A stretch of 64,000 nt of DNA, from assembly GCF_005222225.1 (NCBI RefSeq), contig NZ_CP036536.1, positions 830,001 through 894,000 on the forward strand. Direction: 5' to 3'. Shown piece by piece: positions 54,404-63,811 of this stretch (positions are counted from its first letter, which is position 1; every line of letters starts with the position of its first letter). The position numbers were made by a program, and so were the translations under genes. The notes beneath the pieces are model-generated. The model had not been told where the DNA came from, did not search any database, and saw only the letters and a list, made by a program, of their open reading frames with translations. Origin of the DNA: Salinimonas lutimaris (lineage in GTDB: Bacteria; Pseudomonadota; Gammaproteobacteria; Enterobacterales; Alteromonadaceae).

Positions 54404-56137
54404 ATGACAGGACAGGTCGACACCCAATCTTTGATTTCATCTTTGCAAAATGTGGTCGGGGATAATTTTCTTCTGACCGACAAAGAAAAGAAGCAACCTT
54501 ATTGTAAGGGCTTCCGGTTTGGTGCTGGTGAAGCACTGGCAGTGGTGCGTCCTGGCACGTTGGTGCAAATCTGGCAGATACTCAAATTGTGTGTACAGGC
54601 CGACGTTGCTGTCATTATGCAGGCAGCTAATACCGGTCTGACCGGCGGTTCAACCCCGGATGGCAAGGACTATGACAGACCTCTGGTGATAATCAGCACC
54701 ATGCGTATAGATCAGATTCAGCTGGTGGATCAGGGCCGCCAGATTATTGGACTGGCTGGCAGCACCTTGTTTGGTCTGGAAGAAACACTGGCACCGTATG
54801 GCCGTGAACCTCACTCAGTGATTGGGTCATCGTGTATTGGTGCCTCCATTGTGGGCGGTATCTGTAATAACTCGGGTGGGGCACTGGTCAAACGTGGACC
54901 AGCCTACACTGAGCTGTCGTTGTTTGCTCAAATTAACGAGCAGGGCGAGCTCTCGCTGGTCAACAATTTGGGTATCGAGCTGGGCGACACACCCGAAGAT
55001 ATCTTGTCGAATCTGGAAAAACAAAAATGGCAGGACAGTGATGTTTCTTTCCCACAGGCTCGCGCGTCAGATAACGAATATGATGAGCGGGTCAGGGAAG
55101 TGGATGCCGATACCCCATCGCGGTTTAATAACGATGGTCGCCGTTTGCATGAGGCTTCAGGCTGTGCGGGAAAGCTGGCGGTGTTTGCGGTGCGTCTGGA
55201 CACCTTTCCAATCCCGGAGAAAAAACAGGTATTTTATGTAGGCTCTAACGACGCGGCAGTGTTTACCAAAGTGCGTCGCGACATCTTGTCCGGCTTTACC
55301 AATTTGCCCGATTCTGGCGAGTATCTGCACCGGGATTGTTACGACGTATCGAAAAAATATGGCAAAGATATGTTTATCGTGATCAGTAAGTTGGGGGCAA
55401 AATTTATCCCTAAGCTGTTTGCGTTTAAGCGTAAATTTGATGCATTTACTGACAAACTGGGCTTTTTACCTAATAAAATGTCTGACCGGGTAATGCAATA
55501 CTTCAGTTACCTGTTTCCGAATCATCTGCCGGCCCGCATGGAAGCTTATCGTGATAAGTATCAGCATCACTGGATTCTGGAGATGAGCAATGACGGGGTG
55601 GATGAAGCCCGGGCTTATCTGGATGAATTTTTTAAGACCAACGACGGTGACTATTTTGAGTGTACGCCCGAAGAAGCCGATAAAGCGATATTGCATCGGT
55701 TTGTGGCCGGCGGCGCAATAGGCCGCTACCACACGATGAACAGCAAGCAGGTGGGCGCCATGATGACCATTGATGTGGCGCTGCGACGTAACGATCCTGA
55801 CTGGTTCGAGGAGTTACCGCCAGAGATCGACGAGCAAATTGATACCAAACTGTATTACGGCCATTTGTTCTGCCACGTTATGCATCAGAACTATGTGTTG
55901 AAAAAAGGCGCGGATGCCAAACAGCTGAAAGGTAAAATTCTGCAAACCTTTGATGCCCGTCAGGCTGAATATCCGGCCGAGCATAACGTTGGACATGAGT
56001 ATTTTGCTAAAGCGCCGCTTAAACAGTTTTATCGCCAGTTGGATCCCACTAACAGCTTTAACCCGGGTATTGGTAAAACCACCAAGCTGAAAAACTGGCA
56101 GGAGTCCGGTTGCGGCTGTGGCGCTGAGCACGGCTAA
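54404..56137 (+). CDS. dld: Quinone-dependent D-lactate dehydrogenase
   Basis: A 577-aa peripheral membrane flavoprotein (E. coli Dld has 571) that oxidises D-lactate to pyruvate and passes electrons to quinone. The FAD-binding domain is visible as VVRPGTLVQIWQILKLC, MQAANTGLTGGSTPDG and SVIGSSCIGASIVGGICNNS (about 130-150), followed by the Dld-specific membrane-binding and cap regions (GRYHTMNSKQVG at about 440-451). A Cys-Gly-rich tail (SGCGCGAEHG) ends the protein. It is a respiratory partner of the quinol oxidase at the window start only in the general sense that both use the quinone pool. Confidence 0.95.
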   Translation: MTGQVDTQSLISSLQNVVGDNFLLTDKEKKQPYCKGFRFGAGEALAVVRPGTLVQIWQILKLCVQADVAVIMQAANTGLTGGSTPDGKDYDRPLVIISTMRIDQIQLVDQGRQIIGLAGSTLFGLEETLAPYGREPHSVIGSSCIGASIVGGICNNSGGALVKRGPAYTELSLFAQINEQGELSLVNNLGIELGDTPEDILSNLEKQKWQDSDVSFPQARASDNEYDERVREVDADTPSRFNNDGRRLHEASGCAGKLAVFAVRLDTFPIPEKKQVFYVGSNDAAVFTKVRRDILSGFTNLPDSGEYLHRDCYDVSKKYGKDMFIVISKLGAKFIPKLFAFKRKFDAFTDKLGFLPNKMSDRVMQYFSYLFPNHLPARMEAYRDKYQHHWILEMSNDGVDEARAYLDEFFKTNDGDYFECTPEEADKAILHRFVAGGAIGRYHTMNSKQVGAMMTIDVALRRNDPDWFEELPPEIDEQIDTKLYYGHLFCHVMHQNYVLKKGADAKQLKGKILQTFDARQAEYPAEHNVGHEYFAKAPLKQFYRQLDPTNSFNPGIGKTTKLKNWQESGCGCGAEHG

Positions 56138-56384
56138 TCACACTGTGATGAGGTAGCAGGGCCACCCGCTGCCTCGATTCATGCTTCAGCACCACGCAAG
56201 CACCGTACTAATCCCTACTTTTATTGTCAGTTTTCTTTACATAAATTTATCTTTATAAATACAAAGTCTTTTAACTGTTTGTTATTTATGGCTATTTTTT
56301 GTGGCCTGACTTGTGCTTGTTCAATTCGTCGCCGATGTGGTGTGTTCGGCGGGGCCTTTAATTGAATACACAAGGAAAATAACA

Positions 56385-57608
56385 ATGGATAAACTTCAGT
56401 TTAAGAAGGGCATGTTGTGCAGTGCGTTGCCTGTGGTCGTTTTTGTAGCATCGACCCAGTTGGCATCTGCTGCGCCCATCACACTTATTAATCAGGATTT
56501 TGAAACCGGAGATTTAACCGGCTGGAATACCATCGGAGAGGTAACCGCGGCCGGACTGACCAATGTCATCACCAGCAACGACACCAACTATGAGATCACG
56601 CCAAATGGCACCACTATGGCGTTTCTGGACTCATTTGGCGCCACGGTAGAGCAGATAGAGTCTTTTCTGGGACTTAATTCCGGCGCGTTATATAATGCGC
56701 AGCTCGGGCCTACCGTTAACACCGGTGAAAATATGCAGCTGACCAACGGCTCAGCCATCTCGCAAAGCTTTATGGCCAATGCCGGTGATACCATTGATAT
56801 GTCGTGGAATTACGCCGCCCGGGATTATGTGCCTTATACCGACCCTTCTTTTGCTATATTAACCGCCCCCGATGGCACGACCTTTATTGATGTACTGGCC
56901 AGTACCACAGGCCCGGGGCTGGAAACCGGCTCAGATGGGATCTCCGGCGTGTTTTCTTTTGCTCAGCAGCTCGATCAGACCGGTGAATATACCCTGGCCT
57001 TCGCGGTGACCAATTCCGGAGATACAGCGCTTAATGCCACGCTGTTTATCGATAATGCCGCCGGCTCGTGCAATCCGTCATGTAACCCGCCGGGCTCACC
57101 GGAAAATCCATTGTTACCGGATGAAGATGATACGCCTGAATCGTTTGATTTCTCATTTACGGTAACAGAACCTAGTCAGCCGGTATTTATTGACCCGATT
57201 GTGGCTGTGGGTTACGACTATGTAGTAAACAGCGGACCGAATGTTGCCAGTGTTATTTTACCTGATATTGGCGATGGTATTTTTGAGGTGTTTGGCTGGG
57301 ATGGCACTGACTATACCGTGTTTTTAGGTGAGGCATTTGCCAATATTGCGTTTGATTTTGGACTGGACGGTGTTTCACAGTTTCAGGTGTTAGGTATTGA
57401 AACATCAGAGCTGCTGGACCCTACCGATCCTACCGCGTTTGTGACCGGCTTAACCTTTACCGCGGCTGGTGATGTGGATATCAGCCAGATTCCGGTGACC
57501 GAGGATGTGGATTTTACCTCTGTTCCTGCACCGGCCTCATTGTCATTAATGGGGCTGGGACTGATAGGACTGATGTGCAGTCGTCGCCGGTTTAAAGGCA
57601 CCTGCTAA
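56385..57608 (+). CDS. PEP-CTERM-sorted exported protein
   Basis: A 407-aa exported protein. The signal peptide ends near LASAAP (about residue 29); the mature domain begins with NQDFETGDLTGWNTIGEV, typical of choice-of-anchor/carbohydrate-binding-like beta-sandwich surface proteins. The C-terminus carries a PEP-CTERM-type tripartite signal: a VPAPASLSLMGLGLIGLM motif plus helix, then Arg-rich CSRRRF (about 383-403). Such proteins are anchored and processed by an exosortase, whose gene is not in this window. AAGGA is 8 nt before ATG 56385. The downstream IalB-family gene is 47 nt away and probably co-transcribed. Confidence 0.8.
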   Translation: MDKLQFKKGMLCSALPVVVFVASTQLASAAPITLINQDFETGDLTGWNTIGEVTAAGLTNVITSNDTNYEITPNGTTMAFLDSFGATVEQIESFLGLNSGALYNAQLGPTVNTGENMQLTNGSAISQSFMANAGDTIDMSWNYAARDYVPYTDPSFAILTAPDGTTFIDVLASTTGPGLETGSDGISGVFSFAQQLDQTGEYTLAFAVTNSGDTALNATLFIDNAAGSCNPSCNPPGSPENPLLPDEDDTPESFDFSFTVTEPSQPVFIDPIVAVGYDYVVNSGPNVASVILPDIGDGIFEVFGWDGTDYTVFLGEAFANIAFDFGLDGVSQFQVLGIETSELLDPTDPTAFVTGLTFTAAGDVDISQIPVTEDVDFTSVPAPASLSLMGLGLIGLMCSRRRFKGTC

Positions 57609-57655
57609 GCGCCCTGACAACGGGCAGACGGGCAAACAGAAAAACAGGATAAATT

Positions 57656-58138
57656 ATGCAGAAAGTATTCGTATTATGTAGTGTGTTACTGTGCTTGTCG
57701 GCGGCAGCACAAGCTGCCGAAGATAACGTATATGGCGCATGGAAAGCGCACTGTGAAACAGCCCGGGGCGATAAACCTGCCCGTTGTCAGATTCAGCAAA
57801 TGGTAAAAAGTAAAAAAGCGCAGGACAAAACCCTCATGGGGGTCATTGTGGCTAATCAGGCTGAGCATCCGATGCCGCATATTCTGATGCGCTTCACCGC
57901 GGCGGCTGATCAGACCAAAGGGGCGGCAGTAAAAGTGGACAAACATGACTTTATGCGGGTACCGATTGCCGATTGCGACAAGCAGGTTTGTGAAGTGCGC
58001 TCGTTTATTCCTGACAGTCTGTTGAATCAGATGGAGCGCGGCAAGGTGATGTGGTTTGCCTACTACATTGGCGATCAGCAAATTACTTACAGCGTATCGC
58101 TAAATGGCTTTGATCAGGCGTTTGCCACATTATTATAA
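57656..58138 (+). CDS. IalB-family secreted protein
   Basis: A 160-aa periplasmic protein with signal peptide (ends AAQAA, residue 20). The invasion-associated-locus-B domain covers most of the mature part: YGAWKAHCE, a Cys in ARCQIQQM, and DCDKQVCEV with the conserved Cys pair, likely forming two disulphides. IalB was found in Bartonella as needed for erythrocyte entry, but free-living bacteria carry many copies of unknown function. AGGA precedes the ATG. Context with the PEP-CTERM protein suggests an envelope role. Confidence 0.85.
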   Translation: MQKVFVLCSVLLCLSAAAQAAEDNVYGAWKAHCETARGDKPARCQIQQMVKSKKAQDKTLMGVIVANQAEHPMPHILMRFTAAADQTKGAAVKVDKHDFMRVPIADCDKQVCEVRSFIPDSLLNQMERGKVMWFAYYIGDQQITYSVSLNGFDQAFATLL

Positions 58139-58266
58139 ATAGCATAGCTGCACAACATCGTAGCAGGGCCTGGGAAATCTATCGATAACAACCAGGCGCA
58201 TGTTGTATTTTTGTACTAGCTTTGAAAGGTCAGGTTAAATTGGGTTTTACGCTGAGGACAATAACC

Positions 58267-58623
58267 ATGAGCGATTGTAAAGAGCACCTAAACCATCCAC
58301 ACCAGCACGGCCCTGGTTGTGGCCATACCGCTATCCAACACGGCGATCATGTCGACTATTTGCACGACGGGCACATGCATCATATGCACGGTGACCACGT
58401 TGATGAACACACGCTTGATGTAGACAGCAAAAACCCGGATACCTGCACTGGCGGTCATCAGTGCTCAGGCCACGAAGACGGCCATATACATGGCCCGGGC
58501 TGCGGTCATGAAGCGGTGCCTCACGGCGATCACACCGATTATATCGTTGATGGGCATCTGCATCATCAACACAACGGTCATTGTGATAACCACGGTCCGG
58601 TGGAAATACTCTCCCGGGCATAA
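58267..58623 (+). CDS. Histidine-rich metal-binding protein with a duplicated module
   Basis: A 118-aa protein without a signal peptide, about one-quarter histidine. It contains two copies of the module HGPGCGHxAxxHGDHxDYxxDG followed by HxHH (copy 1 about residues 13-41, copy 2 about 75-103), with a Cys-containing middle part (CTGGHQCSGHEDGH). The arrangement suggests binding of Zn, Ni, Co or Cu, most likely as buffer or metallochaperone; this is inferred from composition. GAGG lies 9 nt before ATG 58267. It converges on btuB across a bidirectional terminator. Confidence 0.8.
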   Translation: MSDCKEHLNHPHQHGPGCGHTAIQHGDHVDYLHDGHMHHMHGDHVDEHTLDVDSKNPDTCTGGHQCSGHEDGHIHGPGCGHEAVPHGDHTDYIVDGHLHHQHNGHCDNHGPVEILSRA

Positions 58624-58657
58624 ATGTGCAGGCCAGTGCCGGCCTCTCTCCCTACAA

Positions 58658-58685
58658 AAAAAGGTGGCCGGACAGCCACCTTTTT
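58658..58685. terminator. Bidirectional terminator (His-rich gene and btuB)
   Basis: Perfect 11-bp stem AAAAAGGTGGC/GCCACCTTTTT with a 6-nt loop; A/T arms serve both strands. Confidence 0.92.
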
Positions 58686-58703
58686 ACGCATCATCAGTGT
58701 GTA

Positions 58704-60554
58704 TCAGAACTGATACTTTGCTCCGGCATATAGCGCTGCGCCGCTGGTGCGGTAGGCGCTAATATCCTGATAATCTTCATCCAGTGCATTTTCCAGCCGG
58801 GCAAATACCGAGAAAGCCGGGCTCAGGGCATACCGGGCGCTGATATCAAGCAGAGCATAGTCTTTTAGCTTCATACTGTTATCCACCGAGTCAGCTACCA
58901 TGCGCAGCGAAGCGGCCACGCTCAGGGCATCGCGGGTGTAGGTGACCGCCACAGTACCCAGCTGACGCGGACGACGACTGCGCTGGGCGCCGCTGGTGTC
59001 TTCGGTTTCATTGTAGGTATAGTTGGCATTTAGCTGCCAGTTGTCATTAATCAGCCACTGGCCAATCAGCTCTACACCATCAGAATAGGAAGTGCCGATA
59101 TCCTGCAGGTAACCCGAGAAAGTGGTCAGGTCAAAGTAGATATTGTCCTCAATCTGCTGGTCAAAATACACCATTTCAATAAATGAGCCTGTCCGGGGCG
59201 TCAGGCGCACGCCCACTTCATATCCTTTAGATTTTTCTTCGCTAAGCGTGGTGTCTGACGCTGGTGCGTAGGCAAATGGCCCACGGTTATATTCCACTTC
59301 GTACAGGCTGGGAGCGCGAAAGCCGGTTCCGTAGGCGCCGCGAAGTTTCACCTCACCGGCCTGCGTCTGCCACAGATAGGCTGAACTTATACGGTAACTG
59401 ACATGCTCACCAAAATCTTCATTGTCATCGTAGCGTAGCCCGGCGGTGGTAAACAGATTCTTCACTGGCTCACTTTGCAGCTCGGCGTAGTAGCCTGTCT
59501 GGGTCCGGCTCTGGCTTTGTGATGTAATGCTTTCTTCTTCCCAGTCAATACCATAAACCAGCTGATAAGCACTGTTAAAGCGGGTGTTACCGATATACTC
59601 AACACGCTCAGTGGTGCCTTTTGTCAGGTAGCCAGACTCACCGGCAGAAAAGTTTTCCCGTTCGATGAGTGTCTTTGTATAAGCCAGCTGATGATGGCCT
59701 GAGTCCAGCGCATAGTCGGCGCTCACTCGCAGGTTATTTTGCTCAAATTCATCGCTACAGGTATTGATACTGGCAAAGGTGGTGTTGTCAAAACAGCCGT
59801 CAAACTGGTTTTCACCCTGATTGCTGCGGCCAACCAGTCCCAGTGTCAGACGGTCGGTGGCTTTTACCGCAACCCGGCCGTGGAAGGTGGTGTTGTCGTA
59901 ACCGTCGTCATCCTGTAATTCGGTATCATCCAGGCGGGCGTTAAACCCGTTGGTGGAAAAATCCGAGGCCGACAAATAGGCACTGACAGTGTCGTTGCCT
60001 CCGCCAATTTCACCGCTGACATTATGTGTGTCAAAACGGCCGGCTTCGCCGCTGATACTGCCATACACGCCCTGTTCAAGACGCCCGGTCTGAATATTGA
60101 CCACACCACCGGCATCCGCGCCATACACCAGGCCCTGAGGGCCGCGTAAAATCTCTACCCGAGATACATTGGCTGTTTGCAGCTGGCCAATGTTGGCATT
60201 GACCTGGGTACCGGTAGGATCGGAAATATCCACGCCATCCACCCGCACCAGGGTCCGGTAGCCTTCTTCACCGCGAATACGCAGCGACGTCACCGAGCCA
60301 ACGCCGCCGCTGTTACTCACGCTCACCGCAGGTGCGGTGCGCAGAACTTCAGACAGGTTTGGCATGCCGCGTAGCGCCAGATCCTGCTCATCAAGCACAA
60401 AAACCGAAGTAGCAATTTCGCGCAGCGGCGTCACAACCCGGCTGGAAACCGTGATTTTTTCAATCTCTTGCTGAGCGTCAGACGCGGCAACAGAAAGGGT
60501 TGATGTGGTGGTAAGACCCAGCGCAATAGCAGCTGACAGCTTACGGATTTGCAT
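58704..60554 (-). CDS. btuB: TonB-dependent vitamin B12 receptor
   Basis: A 616-aa outer-membrane cobalamin receptor. It has a signal peptide (ends SVAAS), a TonB box (EKITVSSRV), a plug with DEQDLALRGMPNLSEVLRT and VSRVEILRGPQGLVYGADAG (about residues 125-145), and a 22-strand barrel ending in GAKYQF. GAGG lies 8 nt before ATG 60554; the longer frame to 60578 adds only unlikely residues. Identification as BtuB is supported by the cobalamin riboswitch upstream and the cob genes next to it. Expression should fall when B12 is plentiful. Confidence 0.93.
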   Translation of the reverse strand: MQIRKLSAAIALGLTTTSTLSVAASDAQQEIEKITVSSRVVTPLREIATSVFVLDEQDLALRGMPNLSEVLRTAPAVSVSNSGGVGSVTSLRIRGEEGYRTLVRVDGVDISDPTGTQVNANIGQLQTANVSRVEILRGPQGLVYGADAGGVVNIQTGRLEQGVYGSISGEAGRFDTHNVSGEIGGGNDTVSAYLSASDFSTNGFNARLDDTELQDDDGYDNTTFHGRVAVKATDRLTLGLVGRSNQGENQFDGCFDNTTFASINTCSDEFEQNNLRVSADYALDSGHHQLAYTKTLIERENFSAGESGYLTKGTTERVEYIGNTRFNSAYQLVYGIDWEEESITSQSQSRTQTGYYAELQSEPVKNLFTTAGLRYDDNEDFGEHVSYRISSAYLWQTQAGEVKLRGAYGTGFRAPSLYEVEYNRGPFAYAPASDTTLSEEKSKGYEVGVRLTPRTGSFIEMVYFDQQIEDNIYFDLTTFSGYLQDIGTSYSDGVELIGQWLINDNWQLNANYTYNETEDTSGAQRSRRPRQLGTVAVTYTRDALSVAASLRMVADSVDNSMKLKDYALLDISARYALSPAFSVFARLENALDEDYQDISAYRTSGAALYAGAKYQF

Positions 60555-60737
60555 GTGTGTTTCCTCAATCAAAAACAAGAATGGATTGCAGGAGAGGGCA
60601 GGAAGAGCAAAAGCACCGGGTGGCGATTCTAGGGCAGGTTACTGCCAGACCGCGCACGGTTGTAAGGTCGGAACTTAAGGGTGGTATTCATGTTGTTGTC
60701 CACAACTCTGATGAAGCCCTCCGCTTCATTTATTTGG

Positions 60738-60892
60738 TTACTGTGGTTCAGGCCGGTGTCGGGCTGGATGCGAATGCATCGTACCGTTGCGGGGGCAGCG
60801 ATGGACTAGAGCAGAATGTTCTGCGTTACCATACTTCCCGTTTATCCTACCCAGCTTTGCATCATGCAAAGCGGCAGGCACCTGAAGCAGTG
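60738..60892 (-). ncRNA. Cobalamin riboswitch upstream of btuB
   Basis: On the minus strand the order is GGTGCCTGCC (60882-60873), then GGTAGGATAAACGGGAA (60850-60834), the conserved core GCTGCCCCCGCAACGGTA (60799-60782) and the B12-box-type AGCCCGACACCGGCCT (60766-60751). This is the known cobalamin riboswitch arrangement. A leader of about 180 nt follows before btuB and holds small hairpins (for example GGCAG/CTGCC near 60633-60646) that could act as the expression platform. The 219 nt between the riboswitch and the phosphatase gene (60893-61111) show no gene. Confidence 0.93.
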
Positions 60893-61111
60893 GCGCAACA
60901 TTACAAAGTGTTTAATTTAATGTCAATCTGAAGCTGGCTGGTCTGAGCATTTTGCAGTGCAATCCCGACTGTTTGGAAACAATAAGCAGCATGTTCGTTC
61001 ACCCGGTCTAACAGTGCCGGTACTATTTTGAAAACGCAGGGAGTAAGTCTGATAAGCACCGGCGGCTTGTGGTTGATAAGGCAGGGTAAAAGCCTGCTGT
61101 GTCCAGCCAGT

Positions 61112-61699
61112 TTAGTCCAGCCAGCCGTGCCAGTGCCACCGGTATTGGTCATAACGCAGTGCCAGCCCTTCACCGTTTTGCAGGGCTTTGTGCTGGCCGA
61201 AGGTACCGGCCAGACACGCCAGTGCGTCACCATGACTAATGATTAGTATGCGGCGTGCCGTTTCCTGTCTGGCCAGTTGGTTCAGGCCGGTAGTCAGGCG
61301 TTCAATTACCATATTGGTGCTTTCGCCGCGTCCCGGCGGGCGGGTGTCCGGCTGAGCGTAACGTACCTGACGAAACTGCTGATAGTCCGCCAGCTGTGCT
61401 GCCGGCTTGCCCTGCCAGTCACCAAAGTGGCGCTCCGCCAGTAGCGGATACTCACTGCGCGGGACATTGAGCTGCTGCGCACACAAGGTGGCAGTCTGAA
61501 TAGCTCTGCCCAGTGACGAGCTGGCCACTTTTTCAATATTCCATTGCCGTGCTTTCTGCCCTAGCGCTATTGCCTGTTGTTCCCCCAGTTCGGTGAGCGG
61601 ACTGTTAAGCTGGCCCTGCAATGTTTTGCTGTAATTCCACTGGGTCTGGCCATGACGGCACAGATAAACCCACATGTCGCTGGCCGAATGCATACTCAC
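61112..61699 (-). CDS. cobC: Histidine phosphatase, probable alpha-ribazole phosphatase
   Basis: A 195-aa histidine-phosphatase-family protein. The catalytic motif is LCRHGQTQWN (about residues 13-22), with the partner histidine in ISHGDALACL (about 150-159) and the acidic residue in AERHFGDWQGK. In B12 salvage the family member CobC removes the phosphate from alpha-ribazole phosphate. Function is inferred from location: the start overlaps the cobO stop as ATGA (61699-61696). ATGs at 61693 and 61675 are alternative starts. Confidence 0.8.
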   Translation of the reverse strand: MSMHSASDMWVYLCRHGQTQWNYSKTLQGQLNSPLTELGEQQAIALGQKARQWNIEKVASSSLGRAIQTATLCAQQLNVPRSEYPLLAERHFGDWQGKPAAQLADYQQFRQVRYAQPDTRPPGRGESTNMVIERLTTGLNQLARQETARRILIISHGDALACLAGTFGQHKALQNGEGLALRYDQYRWHWHGWLD

Positions 61700-62295
61700 C
61701 AGTCTATGCCTTTTTGTGCTTTGATACCGGCATCAAACGCATGTTTTTGCGGGCGTACTTCACTGACGGTATCTGCTATGTCTATCACAGCGCGATGGCA
61801 GGCGCGGCCGGTGATCACCACACTTTGATGAACCGGACGGTTAGCCAGTGCCTGTAGCACATCGTCCACATCCAGATATTTGTAGGTCAGCATGTAGGTG
61901 ATTTCATCCAGCAGTACCAAATCAATCTGTGGGTCAGCCAGCCACTGTCTGGACTGCTCCCAGGCGGCCTGTGCGGCTTTCATATCAGTCTCTTTATCCT
62001 GAGTTTCCCAGGTAAAGCCGGTGCCCATTACATGAAACGGCACACCGACCTGTTGCAGTAAATCGCGCTCACCACAGGGCCAGGTGCCTTTTACATACTG
62101 CACGACGGCCGCGTTCATCCCATGTCCGACAGCCCGGGCCACCGTACCAAATCCAGACGTGGACTTACCCTTACCATTACCGGTAATCACAATAACAATA
62201 CCGCGCTCTTCGGTTGCCTGCGCAATACGCTCATCCACTTTTTCCTTGTGTGCCTGCATCCGGGCTTTATGTTTTTGCTTGTCCTGTTCACTCAT
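61696..62295 (-). CDS. cobO: Cob(I)alamin adenosyltransferase (CobO/BtuR type)
   Basis: A 199-aa enzyme that transfers the adenosyl group of ATP to reduced corrinoid. The P-loop [11 protein letters not shown] (about 36-46) and [14 protein letters not shown] (about 68-81) are typical, as is [10 protein letters not shown] (about 126-135). The first 30 residues are a charged helix as in BtuR. The start overlaps the cobQ stop by 8 nt, so the genes are coupled. Confidence 0.95.
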   Translation of the reverse strand: MSEQDKQKHKARMQAHKEKVDERIAQATEERGIVIVITGNGKGKSTSGFGTVARAVGHGMNAAVVQYVKGTWPCGERDLLQQVGVPFHVMGTGFTWETQDKETDMKAAQAAWEQSRQWLADPQIDLVLLDEITYMLTYKYLDVDDVLQALANRPVHQSVVITGRACHRAVIDIADTVSEVRPQKHAFDAGIKAQKGIDW

Positions 62296-63811
62296 AAGAA
62301 TCTCCTGTTGTAACCTGACGTGGTGGGGGACCGGTCAGGGCGTCGATGGCCTGCCAGTCAAGGTGTGCGTTGCACAGGGCGGCCAGTCGCTCGATGTCTG
62401 TTTCCTGCTGCAAGGTGTAAGACTCGCTTATTGGTGCATTAAGCCCTGCCCACTGCAAAAAATATTGCAGTGCCTGGGGATGGTCGAACAACCCGTGCAG
62501 ATAACTGCCAATAATCTGGTCATCCTGACTGATGTAACCTTCATGCTCGCCAGTGCCAAGCCGGCACAAAGCCGATCCGCAGGCGTTATCGGTAAGCTGA
62601 CTGACACCCACATGAATCTGATAACCGGTTAGCGCAATTTCAGGGCGAGCCAGCAGGGTAGCGGTATCCCGGGTCAGCTTTTTGTGGCCGGTCAGTACGG
62701 TGGTCACGGGCAGAAGATTCAGTCCGCGGCTGCCGCCGGGCATATCTTCTACGCCATCCGGATCATCAATGTGCTGACCAAGCATCTGATAACCGCCGCA
62801 GATGCCTATGACTTTACCACCGTAGCGCAGATGGCGGGCGATGTCGTTATCCCAGCCGTTTTCACGCAACAAAGCCAGATCGCTGCGCACATTCTTGCTG
62901 CCCGGCAAAATGATAAGGTCGGCCGCCGGTAGCGGAGCATGTTGCGGTATATATTGCAGGTTTACCTGCGGATGGGCGCGCAGCGCGTCAAAATCCGTAT
63001 GATTGCTGATTCGACTGAATACCGGCACCACCACATTAAGCTGAGGCAGTGTGGTATCCGTTGTCTGCTCAGCGGCAATCGCATCCTCGGCGGCCAGTGC
63101 CAGATTATGCAGGTATGGCAATACACCGGTGACCGGTTTACCGGTATAATTTTCCAGCCAGTCGAGACCGGGCTGCAGCAAGCTGATATCACCGCGAAAC
63201 TTATTAATCACCATGCCTTTAATTCGCGCCTGCTCAGAGTCACTGAGCAGTGCCAGGGTGCCGACCAGCTGGGCAAAAACGCCGCCCCGGTCAATATCAG
63301 CAATCAGCAATACCGGGCAGTCGACGGCTTCAGCAAACCCCATGTTAGCAATATCCCGGTCTCGTAAATTGACCTCAGCCGGGCTGCCGGCCCCTTCTAC
63401 CACAACCACATCATACGCTTCAATAAGTCGCTGATGGGAGGCCAGAACGGCCTGCATGGCAATGGTTTTATAGTCATGATAGGGACGCGCCTGCATGTCA
63501 GCCACCACCTTACCATGAATAATGACCTGAGCGCCGGTATCGCTGCTGGGTTTAAGCAATACCGGATTCATATCCACATGCGGGGCCACGCCGGCCGCCA
63601 TAGCCTGCACCGCCTGAGCCCGGCCAATCTCTCCACCATCGGCGGTCACCGCACTGTTAAGTGCCATATTCTGTGGTTTAAAGGGGGCGACTCTAAAGCC
63701 GCGCTGTTTGAGGCAGCGACATAACGCAGCAACCAGCATACTTTTGCCGGCATCAGAGGAGGTTCCCTGAACCATGATGGTCACACCGTGACGGCGGGCT
63801 GTCTGATGCAT
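62288..63811 (-). CDS. cobQ: Cobyric acid synthase
   Basis: A 507-aa amidotransferase that amidates four carboxylates of adenosylcobyrinic acid a,c-diamide. The N-terminal ATPase domain starts with [11 protein letters not shown] and has [14 protein letters not shown]; the C-terminal class I glutamine amidotransferase-like domain has the nucleophile in [10 protein letters not shown] (about Cys338) and the His in [11 protein letters not shown] 63811 has AGGA 6 nt upstream; the frame extends to 63883 without a site. The order cobQ-cobO-cobC with overlaps marks one salvage operon. Since only late-pathway genes are visible, salvage of cobinamide/cobyrate is more likely than full synthesis, but genes beyond the window could change that. 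Confidence 0.95.
   Translation of the reverse strand: MHQTARRHGVTIMVQGTSSDAGKSMLVAALCRCLKQRGFRVAPFKPQNMALNSAVTADGGEIGRAQAVQAMAAGVAPHVDMNPVLLKPSSDTGAQVIIHGKVVADMQARPYHDYKTIAMQAVLASHQRLIEAYDVVVVEGAGSPAEVNLRDRDIANMGFAEAVDCPVLLIADIDRGGVFAQLVGTLALLSDSEQARIKGMVINKFRGDISLLQPGLDWLENYTGKPVTGVLPYLHNLALAAEDAIAAEQTTDTTLPQLNVVVPVFSRISNHTDFDALRAHPQVNLQYIPQHAPLPAADLIILPGSKNVRSDLALLRENGWDNDIARHLRYGGKVIGICGGYQMLGQHIDDPDGVEDMPGGSRGLNLLPVTTVLTGHKKLTRDTATLLARPEIALTGYQIHVGVSQLTDNACGSALCRLGTGEHEGYISQDDQIIGSYLHGLFDHPQALQYFLQWAGLNAPISESYTLQQETDIERLAALCNAHLDWQAIDALTGPPPRQVTTGDSYE

Noticed and set aside
60901..61233. Minus-strand frame of 110 codons overlapping the end of the phosphatase gene
   Set aside because: It overlaps a well-supported coding sequence on the same strand, has no ribosome site and no recognisable domain.
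62084..62632. 182-codon plus-strand frame over the cobO/cobQ junction
   Set aside because: Antisense shadow; both genes below it are well supported.
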